A stretch of 64,000 nt of DNA from Parvularculaceae bacterium. GTDB taxonomy: Bacteria; Pseudomonadota; Alphaproteobacteria; Caulobacterales; Parvularculaceae. The position numbers and the translations under genes were made by a program. Shown in pieces: positions 50,136 through 59,184 of this stretch; positions within the stretch are counted from its first letter, which is position 1; each line of letters begins with the position of its first letter. The stretch is from assembly GCA_021776475.1 (NCBI GenBank), contig JAJFFV010000006.1:744001-808000 (forward strand), read 5' to 3'. The notes beneath the pieces were generated by a model that had not been told where the DNA came from, did not search any database, and worked only from the letters and a program-made list of their open reading frames with translations.

Positions 50136-51338
50136 ATGAGCATTGAATTTTATCAGCGGGTAAAATCCACCCTCGAGGAAATAGAAAAAGATGGGCTAAC
50201 CAAGGTGGAACGGGAAATTCTGTCACCCCAGTCTTCGGAAATCAGAGTGGGACACAACAGTGAGATCCGGACGGTTCTTAATTTCTGCGCGAACAACTAT
50301 CTTGGCCTTGCCGCTGATCCAGCGCTCGTCAAAGCTGCCAGCGACGCGGCGGCTGAATATGGATACGGCATGGCGTCGGTGCGCTTTATCTGTGGCACAC
50401 AGGATATTCACCGGTTGCTGGAAAAGGAAATCGCCGAATTCCTTTTCTATGATGATTCAATTCTGTTCGCTGCCTGTTTTGACGCCAATGGCGGTGTCTT
50501 CGAAGCGCTGCTCGGTCCCCAAGATGCGATTATTTCCGACGAACTCAATCACGCCTCCATTATTGACGGGGTGAGGTTATGCAAAGCAAAGCGCTACCGT
50601 TTCAAAAACAACAATCATGACGACCTTGAGCAACAGCTGAAACAGGCAGACGCTGACGGAGTTAGAACAAAACTCGTTGTCACAGATGGCGTCTTTTCAA
50701 TGGACGGCTATATCGCCGATCTTGATCAACTTTGTGCAACCTCAAAAAAATACGATGCTCTCGTCATGGTCGATGATGCGCATGCAACAGGCTTCCTGGG
50801 TGCCAGCGGTCGCGGAACACCGGAGCATCACGGCGTCATGGATCAAGTGGATATTCTGACCGGTACGCTCGGCAAAGCCATGGGCGGCGGCATGGGCGGC
50901 TACATTTGCGCGAGCCAGGCCGTCGTCGATCTCTTAAGACAACGGGCGCGACCTTATTTGTTCTCTAATGCGTTAACCCCTGCATTGGTCGGCGCCAGCC
51001 TTAAAGCGATTGAACTGGTTCGCAACGGCGATGATTTGCGCCGGCAATTGTTCCGCAACGCCTCACAGTTTCGCGAAGGTATGAGCGCCGCCGGGTTTGA
51101 CCTTCTTCCCGGCGAGCATCCGATCATTCCGGTCATGCTGTATGACGCTAAACTGTCACAGCAGATGGCGAACCGCTTGCTGGAGCTTGGCGTCTATGTC
51201 ACAGGTTTCTTTTATCCGGTTGTGCCGCATGGCAAGGCTCGTATCCGCACACAGATGTCCGCGGCTCATACGAAAGGCCAAATTGCACGCGCAATCGACG
51301 CATTTTCTACAGCCGGCCGCGAACTAGGCATTATTTAA
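50136..51338 (+). CDS. kbl: Glycine C-acetyltransferase (2-amino-3-ketobutyrate CoA ligase)
   Basis: 400 residues, fold-type I PLP enzyme of the alpha-oxoamine synthase family. The PLP lysine is K247 in [11 protein letters not shown]213 in [10 protein letters not shown] contacts the pyridine ring; [10 protein letters not shown] and GSVRF-type ([10 protein letters not shown]) segments match Kbl more closely than BioF or ALAS. It cleaves 2-amino-3-ketobutyrate with CoA to glycine and acetyl-CoA. The next gene, eight bases away, makes its unstable substrate. Confidence 0.96.
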   Translation: MSIEFYQRVKSTLEEIEKDGLTKVEREILSPQSSEIRVGHNSEIRTVLNFCANNYLGLAADPALVKAASDAAAEYGYGMASVRFICGTQDIHRLLEKEIAEFLFYDDSILFAACFDANGGVFEALLGPQDAIISDELNHASIIDGVRLCKAKRYRFKNNNHDDLEQQLKQADADGVRTKLVVTDGVFSMDGYIADLDQLCATSKKYDALVMVDDAHATGFLGASGRGTPEHHGVMDQVDILTGTLGKAMGGGMGGYICASQAVVDLLRQRARPYLFSNALTPALVGASLKAIELVRNGDDLRRQLFRNASQFREGMSAAGFDLLPGEHPIIPVMLYDAKLSQQMANRLLELGVYVTGFFYPVVPHGKARIRTQMSAAHTKGQIARAIDAFSTAGRELGII

Positions 51339-51346
51339 GGTGTCCC

Positions 51347-52387
51347 ATGAAATCACTGGTTAAAGCACACGCACAAGAAGGTATCTGGATGGAGGACGTG
51401 GCGCTGCCAACGCTGGGCCCAAATGATGTTCTCATTAAAGTAAAAAAGACGGCGATCTGCGGCACGGATATCCATATCTATAATTGGGATGACTGGGCGC
51501 AAAACACTATTCCCGTACCAATGACTGTGGGCCATGAATTCATGGGTGAAATTGTTGAAATCGGTTCGGAAGTGCATCCAGAGCACTTTAAGATGAAGAT
51601 CGGTCAGCGGGTCTCCGCTGAGGGTCACGTAACCTGCGGTTATTGCCGTAACTGCCGCGCCGGAAAACGGCATCTGTGCCGCAATACAGTAGGCATTGGC
51701 GTCAACCGTATGGGCGCCTTTGCAGAGTATATCTCTGTGCCGGCCTTCAACGTCTACAAACTGCCAGAATCGGTGTCAGATGATCTGGGTGCTGTATTCG
51801 ATCCGCTCGGAAATGCTGTTCACACCGCTCTTGCTTATGACCTCGTAGGTGAAGACGTTCTGATCACCGGCGCGGGGCCTATCGGGGCAATGGCTGTTGC
51901 TGTCGCCAAATTCGTTGGTGCCCGGAATGTTGTGATCACCGATATCAACGACTATCGCCTTGTTCTGGCTAAAAAAATGGGAGCAACCCGCGCCGTCAAT
52001 GTTGCGAATGAAGGTTTGATAGACATCATGAGTGACCTCGGCATGACGGAAGGTTTCGATGTCGGCCTGGAAATGTCTGGCGCCCCGCTAGCCTTCTCAT
52101 CAATGCTCGATACCATGAACCATGGTGGAAAGATTGCCATGCTGGGCATTATGCCAAACGGCGCCGGTATCGACTGGGACAAAGTCATATTTAAAGGGCT
52201 TGCACTGCAAGGCATCTATGGGCGTCGTATGTTTGAGACCTGGTATAAAATGGGGGCGCTCTTGCAGGGCGGTCTCAATATCGACCCGATAATCACGCAT
52301 CGCTTGTCCATCGATGATTTCCAGGAAGGCTTCGATATCATGCGGTCCGGCAAGTCAGGAAAAGTCGTGCTCGACTGGGCCGGTTGA
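51347..52387 (+). CDS. tdh: L-threonine 3-dehydrogenase
   Basis: 346 residues, zinc MDR dehydrogenase. Catalytic zinc ligands C38, H63 and E64 (GHE), structural zinc cysteines at about 97, 100, 103 and 111 ([15 protein letters not shown]), NAD site [11 protein letters not shown]. Oxidises threonine to 2-amino-3-ketobutyrate for Kbl, the two-step route from threonine to glycine. Stop abuts the convergent DnaJ-like gene. Confidence 0.97.
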   Translation: MKSLVKAHAQEGIWMEDVALPTLGPNDVLIKVKKTAICGTDIHIYNWDDWAQNTIPVPMTVGHEFMGEIVEIGSEVHPEHFKMKIGQRVSAEGHVTCGYCRNCRAGKRHLCRNTVGIGVNRMGAFAEYISVPAFNVYKLPESVSDDLGAVFDPLGNAVHTALAYDLVGEDVLITGAGPIGAMAVAVAKFVGARNVVITDINDYRLVLAKKMGATRAVNVANEGLIDIMSDLGMTEGFDVGLEMSGAPLAFSSMLDTMNHGGKIAMLGIMPNGAGIDWDKVIFKGLALQGIYGRRMFETWYKMGALLQGGLNIDPIITHRLSIDDFQEGFDIMRSGKSGKVVLDWAG

Positions 52388-52885
52388 TTATTCGCCTCCT
52401 GACAACTGTTTCTTGATGATATCGCGCGCTTCGTTAATTTTTGCGGCAAGGTAATCCGTGCCGCCTTTATCCGGGTGAATTTGCGCCATCAGATGACGGT
52501 ATGCCACATCGATTTCCTTGCCCGTCGCGCCTGGTTTCAGACCCAGTACATCGTGTGCCTCATCAACGGACATTGTTCGCGGGTGAATGGAGGGTGTGTA
52601 TGTGCCTGTCCCCTGTTCGGGCTTATCCCGAAGATCATCTCCAACAGCTTTCTCCTGCCAGGCGCTGTTAGCGATGACACCCAACCCGACCAAGAATAAG
52701 AGCAGCGCGAACGGCGCCAACCGGAGCGCCAACATTGCGAGAATCAACCCTGCAAACAACAGCCCCTGCCAGACACGCTTTCGTCGCGCCTGATCCGGAA
52801 TAATAACGCCAACTTTGCGAAGCTCTCCTTCGGGCAACAGACAAATGCTGGCAATCAGTGCAATGAGAAAAAATATCCAGACCAC
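52388..52885 (-). CDS. Membrane-anchored J-domain protein
   Basis: 165 residues. Two hydrophobic segments (about 2-17 and 43-70) anchor a C-terminal J domain of ~60 residues with the HPD motif in AQIHPDKGG. Arrangement (membrane N-terminus, C-terminal partial J domain) resembles Tim14/Pam18-like and DjlA-like bacterial proteins that stimulate DnaK near the membrane. Follows mipZ by 73 bases on the same strand. Confidence 0.85.
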   Translation of the reverse strand: MVWIFFLIALIASICLLPEGELRKVGVIIPDQARRKRVWQGLLFAGLILAMLALRLAPFALLLFLVGLGVIANSAWQEKAVGDDLRDKPEQGTGTYTPSIHPRTMSVDEAHDVLGLKPGATGKEIDVAYRHLMAQIHPDKGGTDYLAAKINEARDIIKKQLSGGE

Positions 52886-52958
52886 GGTGCGCCCGATTCT
52901 ACATCCGGCCTATCATCTCGATTTTGTTGAAGCCTGTAAAGCAGCCATTGGCGTTTGT

Positions 52959-53810
52959 TCAAGCCACTCGTTTATCAGCGGTCTCCGCTTTTGCCGGTAG
53001 ATTGAGAGCTGCGATGAAATTCCGGATTTCCTGTTTTGCCGTCAAATGGCTCATCGAAGAAAGGCGTGTAGGGATTCCAGGGGCACCCAGATCAAGCAAG
53101 GTCAAACCCATCGTGAATAACTCACGGTAAACAACCCGTTCGCCAAATCCTCTGGTGAGGGTGAAGCCTATTCGCTTTGAAAGATTTTCAAGTTTTTCAC
53201 CGACGCGCTTTTTGTTATGGGCATTTGCAGCACCTATTCGGTTGCGCATCACGATCCACTGGATCCCGCCCATGACTCCGGCCTTTGCCCGTGTCTGACG
53301 GGCTTCCCAAACCATTTCGCTATAAAGACTTGGGCCAAGAATTTCACCGGTATCGGGGTCAACCTTCGCGAGCAGATCAAAATCAACAAAGCTGTCGTTC
53401 ATCGGTGTGACAATCGTGTCCGCATGAGCATGTGCCAATCTGGACAAGTGAGTGTTCGCCCCCGGGCAATCGATTACCAGAAAATCACAGGTTGCATACT
53501 TTTGTAACGCTTCTTGAAAGCCCGCCGTTTCGAGTGTGAAAGCACGCTGGCGGCTGTCATCATTGCTGAATGGTGCTGGAAAGAGTTGAGGAATAGGCAG
53601 GCTTTCGAGCTCCAGATCGTGTTTTATGGCCCACTTGGCGCGATTTTCCAGATATCGGGACAAACTTTTTTGCCTAATATCAAGATCCATGGCACCGGTT
53701 TTGAAACCTGCCCGTGACAGGGCAACGATCAGGTGCATGGCGGCGGTTGTTTTGCCGGACCCACCCTTCTCGTTGCCTACAATTATAACGTGTGTTGATA
53801 TGCCAGCCAT
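52959..53810 (-). CDS. mipZ: Division-plane positioning ATPase MipZ
   Basis: 283 residues from ATG 53810, which gives the MipZ-like start MAGISTHVIIVGNEKGG; ATG 53867 adds 19 residues and would overlap the divergent gene by 14 bases. ParA/MinD family with deviant Walker A NEKGGSGKTT, DLDIRQKSLSRYLENR and the MipZ-specific NDSFVDFDLLAKVDP. In Caulobacter MipZ forms a gradient from ParB-bound poles and inhibits FtsZ polymerisation, placing the ring at midcell. Its presence implies a ParB-based division placement system rather than MinCD. Confidence 0.9.
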   Translation of the reverse strand: MAGISTHVIIVGNEKGGSGKTTAAMHLIVALSRAGFKTGAMDLDIRQKSLSRYLENRAKWAIKHDLELESLPIPQLFPAPFSNDDSRQRAFTLETAGFQEALQKYATCDFLVIDCPGANTHLSRLAHAHADTIVTPMNDSFVDFDLLAKVDPDTGEILGPSLYSEMVWEARQTRAKAGVMGGIQWIVMRNRIGAANAHNKKRVGEKLENLSKRIGFTLTRGFGERVVYRELFTMGLTLLDLGAPGIPTRLSSMSHLTAKQEIRNFIAALNLPAKAETADKRVA

Positions 53811-53853
53811 CCTTGATACGGGCTTTTCAACCGAGCTGGCAAAGGGGTTATGA

Positions 53854-54795
53854 ATGGAAGTGCTCATTTGGCTTAAGTCTCGCTTGCCGTCTGTTGGACA
53901 CCTTGAATCTAATCCCAGGTACAACAATAGGTTGATTCATTTGATATTTCTGCTTTTTTTTACAACAGCCCTGCCCGCCTCTGCTCAAACTGTAACGCCC
54001 TTGCGTGCCGTTCTGACCCCCGAAACAAACCAGGCAACATTTTCCCTGTCCAATCCGACCGGGCAGACAAAGAGCATTCGCCTCGGCTGGCTGCATCTGA
54101 CCGCAGACGAAAACGGCGCCTACCATCACAGCTCAACGCCCGACCAGCTCACCGCAAGTGCCGCGCCTTTTTTGTCGCTGAGTCCGGCGGCTTTTCAATT
54201 GGCACCGGGTGAAACACGTAAAATAAATGTTCGTTTGCGTAAAAACGCTGTTCTGACAACCCGAACAGAGTGGCGCTCTCATCTTCTGATTGAATCAGAG
54301 ACGCGATGGGATCGTTTGCGGCCCGTCTCCGCACGACTGGGAATCGATATGTCGATCGCCATCAGCGTGCCCGTCGTTCTGCGGGCAAGCTCGGCGTTAC
54401 AAAACGGCGTCCGGATTAAAGACACCAGATTGCGCCGTCTTGCGGACGGGGGACTCTCCCTCGACATCATGATGAACAGGGAGGGTGACCACAGTATTTA
54501 TGGCGCCATAAAAGCTGAAGCGATAGCGGCGCCCAAAATGCCGGCCCAAATTGTGGCTTTGCGGGAGAACATCTCGCTGTATCCGGAGACCAGCCAACGG
54601 TTTGTCTCAATTGATTTGGGCGTAGCGACGCTGCCGGAAGGTCAGTTTGACATAACGTTCGAGGGTCGAGGTGAATATGCCGGAAAAATATTTGCCCGGC
54701 GCATATTCAATGTAGGGTCCGGACAACCACGACAGGGGACAGTCAAATCTCAGCTGGAAAAGGGCGCGCCGCCAAACTCGGTCACAATACAATAA
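53854..54795 (+). CDS. Pilus-chaperone-like (PapD/FimC fold) periplasmic protein
   Basis: 313 residues; AAGGGG six bases before ATG supports the start, although the n-region of the signal peptide is then unusually long and TTG 53932 is possible. Signal ends near PASA before Q45. Residues ~48-170 look like the N-terminal immunoglobulin-like domain of fimbrial chaperones (TPETNQATFSLSNPTG, LAPGETRKINVRLRK), followed by a second beta domain (~190-290). No usher or pilin gene lies nearby, so this is an orphan, probably a periplasmic assembly factor. Converges on the SPOR gene with a 46-base overlap. Confidence 0.75.
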   Translation: MEVLIWLKSRLPSVGHLESNPRYNNRLIHLIFLLFFTTALPASAQTVTPLRAVLTPETNQATFSLSNPTGQTKSIRLGWLHLTADENGAYHHSSTPDQLTASAAPFLSLSPAAFQLAPGETRKINVRLRKNAVLTTRTEWRSHLLIESETRWDRLRPVSARLGIDMSIAISVPVVLRASSALQNGVRIKDTRLRRLADGGLSLDIMMNREGDHSIYGAIKAEAIAAPKMPAQIVALRENISLYPETSQRFVSIDLGVATLPEGQFDITFEGRGEYAGKIFARRIFNVGSGQPRQGTVKSQLEKGAPPNSVTIQ

Positions 54796-55544
54796 TCACC
54801 TGTCATCTTGATCATCTTGCAGGCCTCGAGCGCTGCATTGCGCGAAGAATACGGGCCGGCTACCAATCTGTAAAACGCGCCTTTGCCAGGTATATCTATC
54901 ATGCGCAAGCGTGGTTCAAGCCCTGCCAAGACAGTCGCATACTGGGTTTCCAGCAACGACCAGCCCTTGGTTGCATTGCTCTCAAGGCGATAGCTGGCAA
55001 GGTGTAAGCCGTACAAATCTTCACCAGATCCATAAGAATAATTGTGAGCTGCGGTACTTACCGGCTCGGGGTAACCGACACCCTGTTCACTATTGTAGGA
55101 TTCATTGTAACTCTGCGCGCCAACCGCAGCTTGACGGGCCTCAGCTGGTTCGGAATGTATTGGATCAATCAGAGAATAAGTCTCCCCGGCGAAACTAGAA
55201 TCCTCTGCCAGACCGAGATCATCGTAGCTGCCAGAATATTCCGCTTGTGATGGCGCGGTCACGACATCGCCCGCCCGTTGGGTCTGTTGCCAGACCGTAC
55301 CGTAGCCAGTGTCATAAACATAAGTTTTTACAGGGGGTGCCTCTGGAATCTTTTCATTTTCGTTATCGACAACAATAGCTGCAGGCGTCGTTTGTTGCAC
55401 AACAGGTGTCGTAGTCATGACAGAGCGAGGCGCGTCGGACATTGGACCCGATCCAATCGATTCGCAGGCGCATAAAACCATCGCAAGCGGTATTCCCATG
55501 AACAAGGCATGCTTCGTCTTGTTTCCTGTCTCAGGCTGCGCCAT
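54750..55544 (-). CDS. SPOR-domain lipoprotein
   Basis: 264 residues from ATG 55544, which has GGAG six bases upstream; the longer frame runs into panC. Signal with lipobox-like LCAC (C27). A long polar, Tyr/Ser/Glu-rich disordered middle leads to a C-terminal SPOR domain (~180-258: LYGLHLASYRLESNATKGW through FYRLVAGPYSSRNAALEACK). SPOR domains bind denuded glycan at division septa. Divergent from panC across 48 bases. Confidence 0.85.
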   Translation of the reverse strand: MAQPETGNKTKHALFMGIPLAMVLCACESIGSGPMSDAPRSVMTTTPVVQQTTPAAIVVDNENEKIPEAPPVKTYVYDTGYGTVWQQTQRAGDVVTAPSQAEYSGSYDDLGLAEDSSFAGETYSLIDPIHSEPAEARQAAVGAQSYNESYNSEQGVGYPEPVSTAAHNYSYGSGEDLYGLHLASYRLESNATKGWSLLETQYATVLAGLEPRLRMIDIPGKGAFYRLVAGPYSSRNAALEACKMIKMTGDYCIVTEFGGAPFSS

Positions 55545-55592
55545 TTCTGTCTCCATATAGTCTTCAGTTAAACCTGACGGGATTTCGAACCA

Positions 55593-56480
55593 ATGGTCAC
55601 TATTAACAATGATTCTGCACCAATATTGACTCATTCGATAGAGCACCTGCGCCAACAGGTCCAACAGTGGCATCGTGAAGGACATAAAGTCGCGTTCGTA
55701 CCAACGATGGGCGCCCTTCATTTTGGCCATCTCTCGCTGGTAGAGCTGGCGAGACAAAAAGCTGACAAAACCATTGCCAGCATTTTCGTGAACCCGGCAC
55801 AATTCGCACCCCATGAAGATCTGGCGACTTATCCACGGCAGGAAGAGGATGATCTGAACAAGCTCGCGGGTGCAGGGTGCGATTCGATTTATCTGCCAAA
55901 TTCAAATGAAATGTATCCGGGCGGATTTTCCACTTCTATCAATGTCGACGATTTATCCAGCAATTTGTGTGGCATATCCAGGCCCCATTTTTTTAGCGGA
56001 GTCGCGACGGTTGTGTGCAAGTTGCTAAACCAGTGCACGCCTGACTTCGCAATTTTCGGCGAAAAAGATTACCAGCAACTACTGGTCATCATGCGCATGG
56101 TTCGCGACCTTGACATCCCGGTGGAGATCGTCAGTGGCGCGATTGTTCGGGAAAGTGATGGCCTCGCCATGTCATCACGCAATGCTTACCTATCAGATGC
56201 GAACAGAAAAATTGCCGGACAACTGAATACTAGCCTTCAAAGCGCGATCTCAATCCTTTGTCAGGGTGCTGCGGTCAAGAGAACACTTCACGATACAACA
56301 CAATCTCTGCGGGATGTTGGGTTTGATGAGCTGGATTATTTGGAAATCCGCAGTGGAACTGATTTATCGCTCTATGGACCTGGCGCATTATCCACACGCC
56401 AGTTGCAGGACGCCCGTATCTTTGCGGCAGTGCTTATTGGCAAAATCAGGTTGATCGACAACATGAAGCTGAAGCCGTAG
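55593..56480 (+). CDS. panC: Pantothenate synthetase
   Basis: 295 residues; joins pantoate and beta-alanine using ATP, in coenzyme A synthesis. HIGH-type motif is H43-F-G-H46 (TMGALHFGHLSLV), plus SIFVNPAQF, FGEKDYQQL and the KMSKS-like AMSSRNAYL. panB is not adjacent. Only two bases separate its end from the convergent hypothetical gene. Confidence 0.96.
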   Translation: MVTINNDSAPILTHSIEHLRQQVQQWHREGHKVAFVPTMGALHFGHLSLVELARQKADKTIASIFVNPAQFAPHEDLATYPRQEEDDLNKLAGAGCDSIYLPNSNEMYPGGFSTSINVDDLSSNLCGISRPHFFSGVATVVCKLLNQCTPDFAIFGEKDYQQLLVIMRMVRDLDIPVEIVSGAIVRESDGLAMSSRNAYLSDANRKIAGQLNTSLQSAISILCQGAAVKRTLHDTTQSLRDVGFDELDYLEIRSGTDLSLYGPGALSTRQLQDARIFAAVLIGKIRLIDNMKLKP

Positions 56481-56482
56481 GA

Positions 56483-57352
56483 TTAGTATAGTTCTACAGC
56501 GGTCATCGTGACTGCATCATCGGTCTTTTCCACCAACGCATAGGTGGCGATATTTGCCGTACCACCTTTTAATCTGCCTCCCAACAGCACAAGAATATCC
56601 GCGCTGCCGTCGTTGTTGAAGTCAGCATGGGCGATGTCGGACACCAGCGTTTCCATATCGCCGTAGTCTGCAACCCACAGACGGTCATTATCGCGTCTCG
56701 TAATCGCGTCGGCAGGTCTGCGAAGGGAAAGCGTCATTTCTTCGGGAATCTCTCCCATATATGGCCATCGGGACATATCAATATTTTGAAGATCATTCGT
56801 AGACATACGGCCATTTTCGAAACCACTTGTCGTATGCGTATTGGCCAACGCCGCCATCTTAAAGATACCGCAGCGTGCGATAAACCATTGTTCTTCAACC
56901 ATATCGGCGGATGTGAGAGGCCCCCAATCTTCAGCCTTTGCGTCATTAAATTGGTCACAACTAAGCACCACTCGTGCAGGTATGCTGATATCCGTTGGAT
57001 GAACCAGGCTCAACTGCATAGGTTTTTCCCTTGCCGCTGGGGTGCTGAGTGCCAGTCGCAACTCGCGCCGGATCAATGGGTCGTCGCTTAGCGCCAGTAG
57101 TTCCTTTCTATTGATGCACTCCGCATTGACCTCAAGCCAATGAACACAGAACTCAATTTGATCTTGCGCCGACAAGGTCTCTTCGGCGTCAGGCTCGTCG
57201 TAACTGAACAGGTCTGGCAGCGGCGGTTCAGCCGGTTGTTCGATGATCGTCTGTGGCACCGGTTTCAGGATATCCGTCGTCGTTACCGTCACCGTACCTG
57301 CAGCAGCTGCAACCACAGCCCCGACCGTCGCAATGATGCCAGTTTTGCCCAT
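56483..57352 (-). CDS. Anchored or secreted protein of unknown function
   Basis: 289 residues from ATG 57352 (GGGGAT seven bases upstream; ATG 57358 is two codons longer). N-terminal hydrophobic segment (about 3-25) is either a signal anchor or an uncleaved signal; the chain then has a Pro/Glu-rich stretch. The C-terminal part contains DFNNDGSADILVLLGGR, which resembles the Ca-binding DxNxDG loop of FG-GAP repeats, but only one copy is seen. Four Cys occur in the mature region (EFCVHWLEVNAEC, LSCDQF, ARCGIF), allowing two disulfides. Function unknown. Confidence 0.65.
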   Translation of the reverse strand: MGKTGIIATVGAVVAAAAGTVTVTTTDILKPVPQTIIEQPAEPPLPDLFSYDEPDAEETLSAQDQIEFCVHWLEVNAECINRKELLALSDDPLIRRELRLALSTPAAREKPMQLSLVHPTDISIPARVVLSCDQFNDAKAEDWGPLTSADMVEEQWFIARCGIFKMAALANTHTTSGFENGRMSTNDLQNIDMSRWPYMGEIPEEMTLSLRRPADAITRRDNDRLWVADYGDMETLVSDIAHADFNNDGSADILVLLGGRLKGGTANIATYALVEKTDDAVTMTAVELY

Positions 57353-57826
57353 CTTCATATCCCCAAGTTTCCGCCTCGATAAAAAATATTACGCTATAAT
57401 CGGGAAGAGGAAAAGGGAAGCTTACAACAGGCCAAGATTAGCCAGTTTGGTCACGAGCACGGTGGAGTGCGCTCCAATTAGCAAGTCGCCCGTGATTACA
57501 AATTCCGGCTCTTTTCATCGTCACCAATTTCGCTCCTCCAGACCAAATCTGTATGACGCTAACGATGCCCTTGATCACCGACAAAAAAAGAGAACCGCCT
57601 CTTGTTTCACGGCGCAGCCACATGCGGGTGAGATGGAACATGTGGGCAGACAGACCCTTCTCGATCCGCTCTCGCAAACTTTCTTGCTGCTACTTAATTC
57701 AAGTCGGCGAATTATGTAGCGCCCACACAAAATTTGATCAGATGTAATCGTTTGACTTGCCAAAGCCCGGTCAGTTGAAAACGTGGAACCTGTAATTCGG
57801 TTAAATCAGATTTGGGTGTAATGAAA
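57353..57826. other. Intergenic region without a recognised gene
   Basis: 474 bases between two minus-strand genes. Both strands have short open frames of 60-80 codons, but none shows a ribosome-binding site, known domain or believable composition. The left end should hold the promoter of the unknown protein (a TATAAT-like CTATAAT at about 57394). Otherwise I see nothing, and a decayed gene cannot be ruled out. Confidence 0.35.
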
Positions 57827-58804
57827 TTATGTAATATTCTTTACACGGGCCACTTCGCGCGCGCGTTGCTTTTTGAGATCATGACGCGCAGCCCTTTTCA
57901 CCAAAACATACATAATGAAGTAGCACATTGCCGCACCAATGGCTGCGAGCCAAACCGGTAAGTTTTCCAGCATAACTAGAAGAATGTCTTCGGAAACACC
58001 AACGGCCGCAGCAACGTTCGGCCATTGTAGGCCAAACATCAGTCCGCCGCCCATCAAGGTCAGTGTCAGAGCGAGAAGTCCGGCAAGTGCTGCACCAATC
58101 GTCACACCGAGATCTTCGCGTTCTTCCGCTTTGGAAATGATCATCTTACTCGGATCGCCAGATAAGGATTGGCTGGCAGCATAGAGTGCGCGCAATCGAA
58201 GGTTTTGTTCTTCCTGTGAGAGCTGCTGGTTTTTTTGATCGCGAAACTCGTCAAAATCGACCAGTGGTGTTGCTTTTAAATCTTCTTCGCTAACCAGCGC
58301 CCCGTCACATTCCGGCGCAGGCTCAACCTCAGAAGTTGGCACCACCAGTGAAGCATCTGTTGGCATGAGAAAAAGAGACTTTTCAGCAGCGCGTCTTCGT
58401 ACCAGGCCATCCAACGTGACAAGCTCGCCATTCATTTTGGCTTTTGTCCATTTTTCGAAAGCTTCCGCAGCGCCCAATTTGTCACCGGCGTTCAGCTTGC
58501 GCAGCACCGTCGAGCGTTTGAAATTGTCTTCGCCAATGTTAAAGATCAAGGAGACCAGCGCATCATGCTCGTTCTGGTTCAGAGGTGCCCGGACATTCTC
58601 TTCCAGGATCGTTTCATAGGATTTGACATCTTCCCTGAGGAGCCGGATGGCATCACCTTCCGTGACACTCATGCCATGGCGGGCGCTAGAAACATGACCG
58701 TAGCCCACCGTCCACTCCTCGTTGGGAGTGTAGTGGGCTGTCATTCTCAAACCTTCATAAGCCTTGATCAGGTTTAATCCGGTCTCTCCCGTGTTCATCG
58801 TCAT
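57827..58804 (-). CDS. GH24 lysozyme-like protein with C-terminal membrane hairpin
   Basis: 325 residues. Residues ~5-150 are a phage-type (T4/P21-like) lysozyme domain: IKAYEGLRMTAHYTPNEEW, TVGYGHV, LNQNEHDALVSLIFNIG and the C-terminal GLVRRRAAEKSLF. The expected catalytic pattern E-x8-D/C-x5-T reads E17, T26, T32, so the Asp or Cys position is Thr. There is no signal peptide. A linker (~150-230) leads to two membrane helices (~234-258 and ~284-302) and a basic tail. No holin, spanin or phage gene lies nearby, so this looks like a resident cell-envelope protein; its topology and activity are uncertain. Confidence 0.8.
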   Translation of the reverse strand: MTMNTGETGLNLIKAYEGLRMTAHYTPNEEWTVGYGHVSSARHGMSVTEGDAIRLLREDVKSYETILEENVRAPLNQNEHDALVSLIFNIGEDNFKRSTVLRKLNAGDKLGAAEAFEKWTKAKMNGELVTLDGLVRRRAAEKSLFLMPTDASLVVPTSEVEPAPECDGALVSEEDLKATPLVDFDEFRDQKNQQLSQEEQNLRLRALYAASQSLSGDPSKMIISKAEEREDLGVTIGAALAGLLALTLTLMGGGLMFGLQWPNVAAAVGVSEDILLVMLENLPVWLAAIGAAMCYFIMYVLVKRAARHDLKKQRAREVARVKNIT

Positions 58805-59184
58805 CGATACCCTACCGTTTAGATACCCCGTTACGCCGAGTATATGCGCGATTAACGATTCTTACCATGGTGTCGGTGGCAAAAACAGTCACTTGAAGAG
58901 CACACTCAGAGAATTGCTGATCAAGAGCCCGTATCCGGTATTTTAAACAAATTCCAAAAACAAGAGAGGCTGGCCCAGGCTCGCCTGTCGCGTGTGTGAT
59001 ATGGTTAAAAGTCCTTATAATTCAGAGATTTAACGATAGATTCTCGCATTTTAACCATCATTCGGTGATGACTTGGCACGGCTTTTGGTTATAATTCTTT
59101 AACCTTCTATCCATTCCGGGACGCTGCGCCGGAAAAATTTGTTTGGATATTGCGTACAAAAGCAGCAGATTCGGTGGGATAGCC
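58805..59184. other. Divergent intergenic region
   Basis: 380 bases between the lysozyme-like gene (-) and the repeat protein (+). AT-rich around 59000-59110 with two copies of TTATAATTC (near 59014 and 59089), which could be -10 elements for the rightward gene. Several TTAAC words occur but not at the spacing of a CtrA site. No gene is supported. Confidence 0.4.

Noticed and set aside
53854-54795. A chaperone-usher pilus operon
   Set aside because: Only the chaperone-like gene is present; neighbours are mipZ and a SPOR lipoprotein, with no usher or pilin.
57438-57719. Short open frames on both strands in the gap before the lysozyme-like gene
   Set aside because: No ribosome-binding site, no recognisable domain, and the two strands overlap each other; composition does not look coding.
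57827-58804. Lysozyme gene as part of a prophage
   Set aside because: There are no other phage genes or attachment-like repeats nearby, and the membrane hairpin architecture is not that of a standard phage endolysin.
58852-58866. TTAACGATTCTTAC as a CtrA binding site
   Set aside because: The second half is TACC/TTAC instead of TTAA at the required seven-base spacing; chance in an AT-rich gap is likely.
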